Positions 52,857 through 60,277 of a stretch of 60,277 nucleotides of DNA are shown one piece after another. The notes under the pieces were generated by a model, which saw nothing but the letters and a program-made list of their open reading frames with translations, ran no database searches and was not told the DNA's origin. Each line of letters begins with the position of its first letter. Positions within the stretch are counted from its first letter, which is position 1. The stretch is from Methanosarcinaceae archaeon UBA470 (lineage in GTDB: Archaea > Halobacteriota > Methanosarcinia > Methanosarcinales > Methanosarcinaceae), in the NCBI GenBank assembly GCA_002508425.1, contig DAKU01000111.1, positions 9,129 through 69,405 on the forward strand, in the 5' to 3' direction. Position numbers and translations under genes: made by a program.

Positions 52857-53516
52857 CTAATTTTGAGGAAATTTGGCACCTTTGATCGATAGCCAAACCA
52901 AAAATATAATTTCTCCAAAAGTCATGATTTCTAATAAAGATATAAATAGACCGAAGTTTGGCATAAGTAACTTCATAAAAGAACCTAATGTATAGCCTAT
53001 ACCTCCTATTATCACCGATATGCCTATGATCTTTGGGAAATATCCAGACTTATATATTAAATAACCAAGCGGAAAAAGCCATAACTCCCAGAATATTGAT
53101 GCGATAATAATTCCCTGTGCGTTTAAATCGAGGAAGAACATCATTTGTTCAGCATTCTTCAGCGACAGGAGAGCTGCAACACTATTAAGTGTATTGAGCA
53201 TTGCGATAGGAACACTTATTAAAGCTAAAATGACCATGAGCAACGAATGATTTTTGTTGACTTGTTCAAATAATTTATATAAAAATAGAGCAGCAAAGAT
53301 AAAGATAAGCTGAGTGATTAGGCTTCCTGCAATACCTGCTCGGAATAGAAACTCATTCGATATAATATTACTGGCTGTTGTTGCAGCATTTCCAGGTACA
53401 ATAAGCGCGGAGGGAACATACATTATGCTAAAAGCCCCCATTATCGCCCAAATTGGATACAAGAATCTTAAAATTGTTACTGTTTGGTGTTGTGACATAT
53501 TCTCCATTTTTTCCAT
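52857..53516 (-). CDS. DUF4386-family membrane protein
   Basis: 219 residues with six to seven predicted membrane helices. Recognisable DUF4386 pattern: FRAGIAGSLITQLIFIFAALFLYKLF, LFPLGYLIYKSGYFPKIIGI and GIGYTLGSF. The ATG at 53516 has AAGGT close upstream and is preferred over an earlier in-frame Met at 53549. Function unknown. Stands alone. Confidence 0.82.
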   Translation of the reverse strand: MEKMENMSQHQTVTILRFLYPIWAIMGAFSIMYVPSALIVPGNAATTASNIISNEFLFRAGIAGSLITQLIFIFAALFLYKLFEQVNKNHSLLMVILALISVPIAMLNTLNSVAALLSLKNAEQMMFFLDLNAQGIIIASIFWELWLFPLGYLIYKSGYFPKIIGISVIIGGIGYTLGSFMKLLMPNFGLFISLLEIMTFGEIIFLVWLSIKGAKFPQN

Positions 53517-54239
53517 ATTACCTTCCCGATAAAATAAATGATTTTCCACAATAAAAAGTTTATTTACTTGAAAATAAAATCTCCAAGATGCCTTCTATAA
53601 GATTCGAAAGGTACACCTGCGTGTCCAATTCTTCTGATTATTTGAACTTTTCTAATTTCATTTGTATTGAACTGGTTTCAAAACTCATTTTGCGATCATT
53701 TAACCAAAATTCTGTTGAACAAAGTCATAGCACATAGAGTTTTCATTGTTTGTCCGTTATAGTCAAAAAGAAGGATAGAGGAAGTTTTGAATCAGGCTCT
53801 AGATCATATTCTTAGCCTTAAAGCCATATACTTATGTTCTATTTTTTCGTATATCTTTTTATCATCACATTCTAAGATATCGAGTTCATCACAATTACCT
53901 ACAGCAAATCTAGTATATTCAGCACATTCATTTTGAAATCTACAGACCATCCAAATCTACTCCATATGGCTTTATGTTACAGTCCCAGTCATCTTTCCGG
54001 TAAATCTTGCTTTCTAATTTATATTATTTAGAGTTTATCTATAGGTTTTTTATGTTTCAATCCTTGCTGTGGTAGGTCTTGCTCCTCAATTATCGCTAGG
54101 CATTGCTTTGAGGTAAGTATCCTTTTCTCTGTATATAGTTACATTTTCACTATATAGTAAACCGGCCCATAACAAAAACATTTAGAATATCATTTTATAT
54201 TTTTGATGTCTTCACAATCATACTAAAGTGGGTGTGTTT
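53517..54239. other. Long gap with at most a small Cys-rich frame
   Basis: About 700 bp. On the minus strand a short frame starts at 53950 (MVCRFQNECAEYTRFAVGNC), preceded by GGAG, but I could not establish its end with certainty. The right part holds CTATATAG at 54150 and probably the promoter of the gene at 54240. Confidence 0.4.
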
Positions 54240-54533
54240 ATGGCAACAAAACATGTCACTAAAATTGGTGTGCTTTCGCTTGGAAAAGTCTTAGGAATGC
54301 TTTACGCAATAATGGGCCTTATATTCGGAACTCTGATAACTCTCATGTCTCTAGGAGCAGGTTCTCTTATGGGGGAGAGAGGTGCATTTGCAGGTATGTT
54401 GTTCGGGGTAGGGGCGATCATAGCAGTACCCGTATTCTACGGAATTATGGGTTTCATTGGCGGTATAATCATGGCAGTGCTATACAATTTAACAACCGGG
54501 CTCATAGGTGGGTTAGAAATAGAAGTGGAATAG
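54240..54533 (+). CDS. Small two-helix membrane protein
   Basis: 97 residues. VTKIGVLSLGKVLGMLYAIMGLIFG opens a first hairpin of helices; a Gly-rich segment and a second helix pair (GVGAIIAVPVFYGIMGFIGGIIMAVLYN) follow, ending in an acidic tail. This pattern is that of a widespread archaeal small membrane protein of unknown function. The ATG at 54240 is preferred over a GTG at 54228. Confidence 0.75.
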   Translation: MATKHVTKIGVLSLGKVLGMLYAIMGLIFGTLITLMSLGAGSLMGERGAFAGMLFGVGAIIAVPVFYGIMGFIGGIIMAVLYNLTTGLIGGLEIEVE

Positions 54534-54651
54534 TCCCCATCTGCAAACAATTGATAACAATCGGGGTTTTATCCAATTCCTCTAATACCAAAAAGTCATA
54601 AAATCGCCTTAGATTAACTATTATAAGTAAAAAAGCATAGGAGAAGAAATA

Positions 54652-54840
54652 ATGGAACTATTTTGTTCATACTGTGGAAAAGAAATTATTGGGCAGATCA
54701 GGAACAAAGAATGTTTTTCGTGCATGAGGTGGCTACCAACTTGCCAAAATTGCATTGATAATTTTGTACCAAACTGCATTAGTTGTGTATTGAGCGAAGA
54801 GTATACCAAACGAGTAGGTGGTTTATGCTTGCAGCAATAA
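54652..54840 (+). CDS. Small Cys-rich zinc-finger-like protein
   Basis: 62 residues with eight Cys: CSYCG, CFSC, CQNC, CISC and a C-terminal Cys, suitable for two zinc sites. GGAG lies about 8 nt before the ATG. A perfect 10-bp inverted repeat spans the stop codon. No named family recognised. Confidence 0.65.
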   Translation: MELFCSYCGKEIIGQIRNKECFSCMRWLPTCQNCIDNFVPNCISCVLSEEYTKRVGGLCLQQ

Positions 54841-54850
54841 TGCAAGCATA
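54824..54850 (+). terminator. Perfect inverted repeat at the end of the Cys-rich gene
   Basis: TATGCTTGCA / TGCAAGCATA with a 7-nt loop that contains the stop codon. No T-tract follows, so it may protect the 3' end or act as a protein site. Confidence 0.5.
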
Positions 54851-54886
54851 CCAATCATAGACATTAATAAGAAAGCCATGCTATTG

Positions 54887-55003
54887 TTACTTCTCTGAAT
54901 GAAGAATCTTGTAAATACATTTTTTTATAAAAATATAGATTTTATACCCGATGAGCAGGTCTAAAAGAAACGCTATAGCAAATATGATCTGTAAATTGGA
55001 CAT
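54887..55003 (-). CDS. Very small membrane protein
   Basis: 38 residues: MSNLQIIFAIAFLLDLLIGY then IYIFIKK and a basic tail, one membrane helix. A consensus GGAGG lies 6 nt before the ATG, which is strong support for translation. No family recognised. Confidence 0.6.
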   Translation of the reverse strand: MSNLQIIFAIAFLLDLLIGYKIYIFIKKCIYKILHSEK

Positions 55004-55114
55004 GACTTACCTCCATGGCGAGTAAACATCCACTATAACAGTGTAAATATAAATAGTATATCCACGTATATTCTATAGTACCAATTACAGATTACGGAGA
55101 AAGCAGCCATAAAA

Positions 55115-55135
55115 CCCACGGGCTTTAGCCGTGGG
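55115..55135. repeat. IS200/IS605-type hairpin remnant
   Basis: CCCACGG-GCTTTAG-CCGTGGG is the typical hairpin of IS200/IS605 ends. It lies only about 20 bp from the left end of the IS1-type element. Confidence 0.5.
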
Positions 55136-55154
55136 AACAATTACATCTTTAAAA

Positions 55155-55894
55155 GGTATTGTTAACTAAAGATAGTCAGCTCCTTATTTCTGTATTTCAT
55201 TAATAGAAGAACAGAGTACTTCAGCATTTCAAGACTCTTAGTATAACACTTTGTCTTTCGTCTCAACCTTGCCAGAAAGTGCCTCAATATGCTGTTATAT
55301 CCTTCAACAGTATATGTTTCTGCTTTGGATTGTGTATGAATTGTCTCTGGAAGAAACTCTGCATATGCCTTCCAGTGATCAGTCATCACTTTTTCAATCT
55401 CTTTCCCCTCTAAGTATTCCCAGAGTTTTTGTCCGGTTTCCGTTCCTCTGCTACCAAAAGAGCAGTCGATGAACTTTTTCCCAACTCTATCAACAGCAAT
55501 CCAGATCCAGCAATATTTTTTTTGTTCCCGATGTAGGTGTGCATTTCATCCAGTTCAACGATAGTTATCTCATTTTCGCTCTTCATATCCTCTAGATCTT
55601 GACCAAATTTCTTGATCCAATTTTGAACAGAAACATGGCTTACTCCTAATAAACGTCCTATTGAACGAAATCCTAATCCTTCCAGATAGAGCTGCAAAGC
55701 CTGCCGTTTAACAAAAGTGGAGCTGGCAGTTGATTTGAGCTCTACTGAATAGTTATATCCACAATCATGGCATTGGTATCGTTGGCGTTCACTTATTTTT
55801 CCGTTCTTTTTATGATTAGGGCTTTTGCACTTGGGGCAATTCATGCAGAATTATAAGTCCTTATAACATATAACATTGTTTACTTACCAATGCC
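55155..55894 (-). mobile_element. IS1-family insertion sequence (about 740 bp)
   Basis: Ends GGTATTGTTAACTAAAG (55155) and, inverted, GGCATTGGTAAGTAAAC (55894 inward) agree at most positions, giving imperfect terminal inverted repeats. The length is typical of short IS1-family elements. The transposase is encoded in two frames on the minus strand. An exact target-site duplication was not evident. Confidence 0.7.
55162..55844 (-). CDS. IS1-family transposase, two frames, possible -1 frameshift
   Basis: The first frame (55844 to 55410) has an N-terminal zinc finger (CPKCKSPNHKKNG, CHDCGYNY), a helix-turn-helix (FRSIGRLLGVSHVSVQNWI) and the first catalytic Asp in VELDEMHTYIG. It then runs out of frame after a stretch of eight A (55514-55521). 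In the -1 frame the protein continues KYCWIWIAVDRVGKKF and on to VMTDHWKAYAEFLPE and EGYNSILRHFLARLRRKTKC, the rest of the DDE domain, ending at 55162. A slip on the A8 run would give one protein of about 225 residues. IS1 elements are known to use -1 frameshifting on A-rich motifs; an indel is the alternative. Confidence 0.78.
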
Positions 55895-56080
55895 CTTATT
55901 TAAATTGGGTTTAAACATTTAATTGCAAAGTGATCCAAAACCTGGGAACAACCTTATAATGGCGATATTGAAAAGATGTTTTTTCATATAATATCTAACA
56001 TATAATAACTTTCTATAGGTATTTTCAATAATCCTACCTACATATACATAGTCTATAGGACCAACACATCCGATTAGGTA

Positions 56081-57919
56081 TCAATTATGATACAGTGAAG
56101 AAACCACACCTGAGAAGCGAATCCCGAAATCCGGATCCATTATCTTAGACCATAAGTCAGGAAAAGCTTCAAGCAATGTGCCAATCTCATCTCTGCGATA
56201 AGCAAGGTAATTCTCTACCCCCACATCTGTTACCATGACACTCTCTTCGGCCGACTTCCTATTTTCTGCAATACCCCATTTCCCGTACTTGAGATAATCT
56301 TCCAATAATTCCACTGCCACCACTGCATCATGGATATCGCCAAGGTTGTCCTGCAGTCCCTTAAGATCATTGACAAGGCTTGTGGTATCTTCTCCTAGCA
56401 CTTCCTCAAAGAATTCCAGTGAATATCTTAGGATCTTTATATCTACACGCAAAGCATGCAACATTTCGTAGGAAGGTTCATCTGTATGCACCAAATCATC
56501 ATATGTCCGTACCGTAGCAAGCTGATTATACAACAACAGGGGTAGTGCATCTCTTACCCTGTGAGGAAGGGGTCTACCATCCTTTCCCGTACGGGAGTCT
56601 TCCCATCCTCTCTTCTTTTCCAGCACTTTTGTGAACTTGATCTTGAACTTGTTGTATTTGCCACTATCAAGGTGCAGTAGCATCAGACCCCTTGCTTTGT
56701 CCCTTTCTATCAGAAGCGTGCCAACAAGTTCATCCAGTTCTGACTGCCTCTCCTGTGGGAGTGACTCCACGTAATGCTGTATCTTTTCCATGAATACGTC
56801 CAGGTCACGTACTGTGCCCAAGGACCTGCGTGTGGCTTTTAGGTTCATAAAAAAGGGCTTCATTGCATCCATATCCAGATGACCATTGAATACTTGCAAC
56901 ACGGAACGCATGCGCATGGCTGCTACTCTCATATCATGCAATTCCTCTATATCCTTACCGATCATTGTGCCCCTTTCATGTTTAAGCATCCGTCCGAAAT
57001 GGAATCTCAGGATCTTGTGAGCAGCTTCTCGCATGTGGTCATCCCTTCTGATGTCAGTTCTTTTCATTGACAGGAAGCTTTCGATTCCTTTTTTCTTTAC
57101 TTCAACACCAGTACCTGCAACCACTGGAATTGATAGTGTTTCCTCTGCTGCCGGAATCTTTTCATCAGCATAATCTTCAGCAGTGTTAGCATCTGTAATG
57201 CTATCAGTGTCAGTAGTTGCGGTTGCGAGATCGACCGTGGCTTCACATGATTCCTGGGGCTTATCTTCCAGAGCTTCTGGCCTCATTTCCTCCAATGATC
57301 CAGCAATTTCGATATTGTTTGTTCCAGTTTGACTCAAAAAGAGGTCTGCATTCTGTTCATATACATCCTGTTCAGGGCAAGTAGAGTTCCACGACTGGAA
57401 TTCGCTTGCAGGATGCAGTACCTGGGAAACCATCATACCACCTAGGGCTGCAGTTAATTGTCCTTCTCCTGAAAACATGGTGTTCCTACTTTCAACCTTT
57501 TCTACCTGTGGCCTGTAATTCATAGGAACAGAAAAGCTCTTCAACTGCCACAACAAGATGTTGCACGCCAGCAGAAAAATACCTGCAGCATAAGCAAGCA
57601 TTACGTATCCCACTTTCGGATAGAACCAAGAATCAGGATAAAGAAGAATAAAACCAAGAATACCTGAAGCAGATAAAAAGGAGCCAAGTAACATAATAAA
57701 GCTTGATCCCAGTTCCCGAGGAAACAGCATGTTCAGACCTAACATGATTCCCGCTATACCCATTCCTGCAAGTCCCAGGGATGTGGCGATCTGGCCAGGC
57801 TCAGAAAATCGGTTGATGCTTTCAAATATTGCATATATGGTTGCGGATGCCACCCAGATCAAACCTGCAATAATCGCACAAACTGCAAACAGCTTTAAGC
57901 CCTTTCTCTCTTTATCCAT
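56081..57919 (-). CDS. Membrane-anchored CHAD-domain protein
   Basis: 612 residues. Residues 10-140 hold four to five membrane helices (LFAVCAIIAGLIWVASATIY, ELGSSFIMLLGSFLSASGIL, YVMLAYAAGIFLLACNILL). An acidic linker of about 120 residues follows, then a CHAD domain (about 290-610): helices with conserved His and Arg/Lys, for example ELHDMRVAAMRMRSVL, LHALRVDIKILRYSLEFF and LQDNLGDIHDAVVA. CHAD domains bind inorganic polyphosphate and often sit beside polyphosphate enzymes, here the PPK2 gene about 800 bp away. The ATG at 57919 has GAGG 7 nt upstream. Confidence 0.9.
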   Translation of the reverse strand: MDKERKGLKLFAVCAIIAGLIWVASATIYAIFESINRFSEPGQIATSLGLAGMGIAGIMLGLNMLFPRELGSSFIMLLGSFLSASGILGFILLYPDSWFYPKVGYVMLAYAAGIFLLACNILLWQLKSFSVPMNYRPQVEKVESRNTMFSGEGQLTAALGGMMVSQVLHPASEFQSWNSTCPEQDVYEQNADLFLSQTGTNNIEIAGSLEEMRPEALEDKPQESCEATVDLATATTDTDSITDANTAEDYADEKIPAAEETLSIPVVAGTGVEVKKKGIESFLSMKRTDIRRDDHMREAAHKILRFHFGRMLKHERGTMIGKDIEELHDMRVAAMRMRSVLQVFNGHLDMDAMKPFFMNLKATRRSLGTVRDLDVFMEKIQHYVESLPQERQSELDELVGTLLIERDKARGLMLLHLDSGKYNKFKIKFTKVLEKKRGWEDSRTGKDGRPLPHRVRDALPLLLYNQLATVRTYDDLVHTDEPSYEMLHALRVDIKILRYSLEFFEEVLGEDTTSLVNDLKGLQDNLGDIHDAVVAVELLEDYLKYGKWGIAENRKSAEESVMVTDVGVENYLAYRRDEIGTLLEAFPDLWSKIMDPDFGIRFSGVVSSLYHN

Positions 57920-58262
57920 AAGTATTCCTCTGCTTTCCAATTAATAAAGTTTTGTGCAAGAATAAAAAGAAAGGACTTCATGCATAATAGGCTGTCAAAG
58001 GCTTAAGGCACCTAAGCTTTGGATAGTACTTTGCATCATCTTCTTCTGCTTTCAAAGTTGTTTAATTCCCTTTACCATGCAGCTTTTGAGAGCAGAACTC
58101 CAAGCCAGTTACTCACCAATTGAATTTCTGCTGAGAAGTTCTTACATTAGAATATTAGTTTTAGGAGCTAAATTAAGACCTAACATGCAGAAGCTTGACA
58201 AAAAAGATAATATGGAGATAACTACATATTAATCTGTTTAAGGTAAGGGGAGATTGCGAAGT
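57920..58262. promoter_or_regulatory. Divergent promoter region
   Basis: Gap between the CHAD gene and the Mth938-type gene. AT-rich, no gene seen; presumed to hold both promoters. Confidence 0.35.
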
Positions 58263-58625
58263 ATGAAACCTAATATCGAAGCAACTGAATTTGGGAGTAT
58301 AATTGTAGAGGGTGTAACTTTCGAGAAAGATGTCATTATAAGACTGGATGGCGATGTAAGGAAACGTAAGAAGAAGCTATCTAAGAAAGTCTATGGTACA
58401 TCCCACAAAATATCCTTGGCGGAAGCAAAAAATGTTTATGAGAAAGGAGCTGAAAAGCTCATCATAGGCTCCGGGCAGCAGGGCATGGTAAACCTATCCA
58501 AAAAGGCTGGTGAATATTTCAAGAAAAAAGAGTGTGATGTGGAACTCATGCCAACTCCTGAAGCCATAATGAAATGGAACGAAGCTGAGGGGAAGGTAAT
58601 TGGGCTTTTTCATATAACATGCTAA
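58263..58625 (+). CDS. Mth938-domain (DUF498/NDUFAF3-like) protein
   Basis: 120 residues: FGSIIVEGVTFEKDVIIRLDG at the start, then EKLIIGSGQQGMVNLSKKAGEYF and ELMPTPEAIMKWNE, the hallmarks of the Mth938 fold. Function in archaea is unknown. The ATG at 58263 follows GGGGAG by about 10 nt; a TTG three codons earlier is also possible. A 6-bp hairpin with a T-tract lies just after the stop. Confidence 0.85.
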   Translation: MKPNIEATEFGSIIVEGVTFEKDVIIRLDGDVRKRKKKLSKKVYGTSHKISLAEAKNVYEKGAEKLIIGSGQQGMVNLSKKAGEYFKKKECDVELMPTPEAIMKWNEAEGKVIGLFHITC

Positions 58626-58635
58626 ACAGGTCTTA

Positions 58636-58669
58636 GAATAGAATTTTTACTAGAGCCTATTCCTTTTTT
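58636..58669 (+). terminator. Terminator of the Mth938-type gene
   Basis: GAATAG / CTATTC arms followed by CTTTTTTA. Confidence 0.5.
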
Positions 58670-58737
58670 AGTTGATGTTTCCCCTCTTTTTTTGGGTAGT
58701 AATTTGGTAATGTGAGCAGGGATTAAAAGGAGATAAT

Positions 58738-60213
58738 ATGCTAGAGAATATTGATCTTTCCTTATCCATGAATAAAGAGGAGTACAAGGCAAGAATAGAC
58801 GATTTGTACATCCGTATAGAAGAACTTCAGCGTAAGGCATGGAAGATGCAGATACCCATTATCATTGTGTTCGAAGGATGGCACGCTTCCAGTATGACCG
58901 AGATCATTAACCGCTACATGCTTAGCCTCAATCCGGTGGGTTTCAAATACCACGTTACAGAGAAACCCACCTACGGAGAGGTCAAGAAGCCCTTGCTGTG
59001 GCGATTCTGGCAAAATATACCTGCATACGGAAGTATTGCCATTTTTGACAGAAGCTGGTACAGCCGGGCAGTCATCGAACATTTCAATAGAAAAGGGGAA
59101 AACAGTAAATTTGAACATTGTATAAGAGAGATCAATATCTTTGAACGTCAGCTTGCTGATGATGGATATCTGATATTGAAATTTTTCATGCATATCAGCA
59201 AGCAAGAGCAACAGAAAAGGTACCGTGAATACGAGAAAAAGAACATACCACTTTGTGTAGTGGATGAAGAACTTGATTACCTTAATGAATATGATAATTA
59301 TCTGTCTGCCGTAGACAAAGTCATTGGATATACTCAACGGGAATATGCTCCGTGGACCGTCATAGAAGCTGAGGAGCTTAATTATGCTACAATAAAAGTA
59401 CTTTCCACATCAATCCGCATGATCGAAGAGCATATCGAAAGAACCAGAAAAGAAAAACATCCCCAACCCCTTCTGAATATGAACGATAGTGCTTATGCAT
59501 CTGCACCCCGGCTATCAGAGACAGATCTTTCCTTAAGTATGGAAGATGATGAGTATGAACAAGAGAAAGATCATTACCAGAAAAGATTGAGCGAACTGCA
59601 GTACGAACTGTTCAGGCAAAAAATACCCATGGCTGTTGTCTTTGAAGGCTGGGATGCTTCCGGTAAAGGCGGGAATATCAGAAGGATAGCCTGGGAATTA
59701 GATCCCAAGATCTATGTGGTTGAGCCCGTGGGAGTTCCCAATGACTTTGAAAAGAATCGCCATTATCTGTGGCGCTTCTACATGAACATACCCGAAGCCG
59801 GCCATATAGCCATCTTTGACAGGAGCTGGTATGGACGGGTGCTGGTGGAGAGAGTGGAATCATATTCAACGGAAGAACAATGGAAAAGAGCATACCAAGA
59901 GATAAATGAGTTCGAAGGGTCACTGGCAGATTTCGGGATGATCATTGTCAAGTTCTGGCTGCAGATTGATCAGGAAGAGCAACTTAGAAGATTCGAAGAA
60001 AGAGAGAACACCTCATATAAGCAATGGAAGATAACTCCTGATGACTGGAGGAACAGGGAAAAATGGAAAGAATATCGTGAAGCTGCAGATGAGATGCTGT
60101 TAAGGACGCATACAGCCCATGCTCCATGGACCGTGGTTGAAGCCAACGATAAAAGATATGCAAGGGTAAAGACTCTCAAGACCCTTGTGGAAACCATAGA
60201 ACAGAGATTGTAG
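58738..60213 (+). CDS. pap: Polyphosphate:AMP phosphotransferase (tandem PPK2 domains)
   Basis: 491 residues, two PPK2 domains. The C-terminal domain (about 265-490) has an intact Walker A VFEGWDASGKGGNIRR, the lid module region LWRFYMNIPEAGHIAIFDRSWYGRVLVERVE and the NDKRYARVKTL ending. The N-terminal domain (about 10-235) has a degenerate Walker A (FEGWHASSMTEII) lacking the catalytic Lys, as in two-domain (class II) PPK2 enzymes, but keeps FDRSWYSRAV. Such enzymes phosphorylate AMP to ADP with polyphosphate. GGAG lies 5 nt before the ATG. With the CHAD gene it points to polyphosphate use. Confidence 0.93.
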   Translation: MLENIDLSLSMNKEEYKARIDDLYIRIEELQRKAWKMQIPIIIVFEGWHASSMTEIINRYMLSLNPVGFKYHVTEKPTYGEVKKPLLWRFWQNIPAYGSIAIFDRSWYSRAVIEHFNRKGENSKFEHCIREINIFERQLADDGYLILKFFMHISKQEQQKRYREYEKKNIPLCVVDEELDYLNEYDNYLSAVDKVIGYTQREYAPWTVIEAEELNYATIKVLSTSIRMIEEHIERTRKEKHPQPLLNMNDSAYASAPRLSETDLSLSMEDDEYEQEKDHYQKRLSELQYELFRQKIPMAVVFEGWDASGKGGNIRRIAWELDPKIYVVEPVGVPNDFEKNRHYLWRFYMNIPEAGHIAIFDRSWYGRVLVERVESYSTEEQWKRAYQEINEFEGSLADFGMIIVKFWLQIDQEEQLRRFEERENTSYKQWKITPDDWRNREKWKEYREAADEMLLRTHTAHAPWTVVEANDKRYARVKTLKTLVETIEQRL

Positions 60214-60277
60214 GAAAATATCCCGTATCTTAACCTTCTGCCTGGAACGAGATCTCATTACTATACAGGATTCTCCA

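Noticed and set aside
53804..53950. Small Cys-rich minus-strand frame starting at 53950
   Set aside because: The first 20 or so codons and a GGAG look plausible, but I could not confirm the downstream frame, so it is only mentioned in the gap entry.
1..60277. tRNA, rRNA, CRISPR arrays and replication origin
   Set aside because: No cloverleaf T-loop pattern, rRNA segments, regularly spaced repeats or Cdc6/ORB-like cluster was recognised by eye; a covariance-model search could still find a tRNA.

Overview
The window is chromosomal DNA of a methanogenic archaeon, most probably of the Methanosarcinaceae. Support comes from archaeal ribosomal proteins S15 and S3Ae, the methanogen-type (class 2) seryl-tRNA synthetase, archaeal HisRS, a KEOPS Pcc1 subunit, an archaeal RecJ-like DHH protein, type-4 uracil-DNA glycosylase, a disaggregatase-like surface protein (beta-helix, DNRLRE and PKD modules) and many class III (pilin-type) signal segments. 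Base composition and the Tad/surface protein set would fit Methanomethylovorans or Methanolobus, but the genus is a guess.

Layout. 1-323: start of a TrpB2 gene leaving the window. 0.5-4.6 kb: hisS followed by four tightly packed secreted, single-TM pseudopilin-like genes. 4.7-17.4 kb: housekeeping block: rps15; a complete UDP-GlcNAc cluster (glmU-like, glmS, glmM, second glmU-like); recJ-like, pcc1; a DUF1508 protein; udg and ketopantoate reductase; serS; rps3ae; a small zinc ribbon. 17.4-18.4 kb: a DUF523/DUF1722 protein. 18.4-21.3 kb: remains of a tyrosine-recombinase element. 21.5-28.2 kb: disaggregatase-like protein, a PhoU/AbrB-type regulator, a pilin-like protein, a degenerate KaiC-like ATPase and an EamA transporter. 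28.2-29.4 kb: a RelE-type toxin-antitoxin pair with a second, decayed antitoxin copy.

The most striking part is 29.6-36.9 kb. A single minus-strand operon carries a phosphate-binding protein with a pilin-type N-terminus (PstS), then PstC and PstA, then, exactly where PstB would be expected, a secretion ATPase of the TadA/GspE family and two TadB/TadC-type membrane platform proteins. All genes from pstC onward overlap. No PstB is present in the window. Two PhoU/AbrB-type regulators (24.7 and 42.1 kb) flank the operon, and a membrane CHAD protein and a tandem PPK2 (polyphosphate:AMP phosphotransferase) lie at 56-60 kb. Read together, this looks like a phosphate-linked pilus or a pilus-like array of phosphate-binding subunits. 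That is an inference; the gene order, overlaps and signal segment are seen directly.

36.9-43.1 kb holds a duplicated promoter plus 39-bp inverted repeat, an RNase HI-like protein, a CARDB-type surface protein, two small membrane proteins and the second PhoU. 43.5-60.3 kb is accessory: SUMF1-like lipoprotein, two VOC paralogues, a methyltransferase, an S8/S53-like secreted protease with altered triad, small Cys-rich proteins, a truncated TnpB with IS605-type ends, an IS1-type element needing a -1 frameshift, a DUF4386 protein, CHAD, Mth938-type and PPK2 genes.

A second unusual point is that two genes (the DUF1508 protein near 12.7 kb and the DUF523 protein near 18.4 kb) have a GGAGG Shine-Dalgarno 7 nt before an AUA or AUC codon, with no usable AUG/GUG/UUG at the expected N-terminus. 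No tRNA, rRNA or CRISPR array was recognised.
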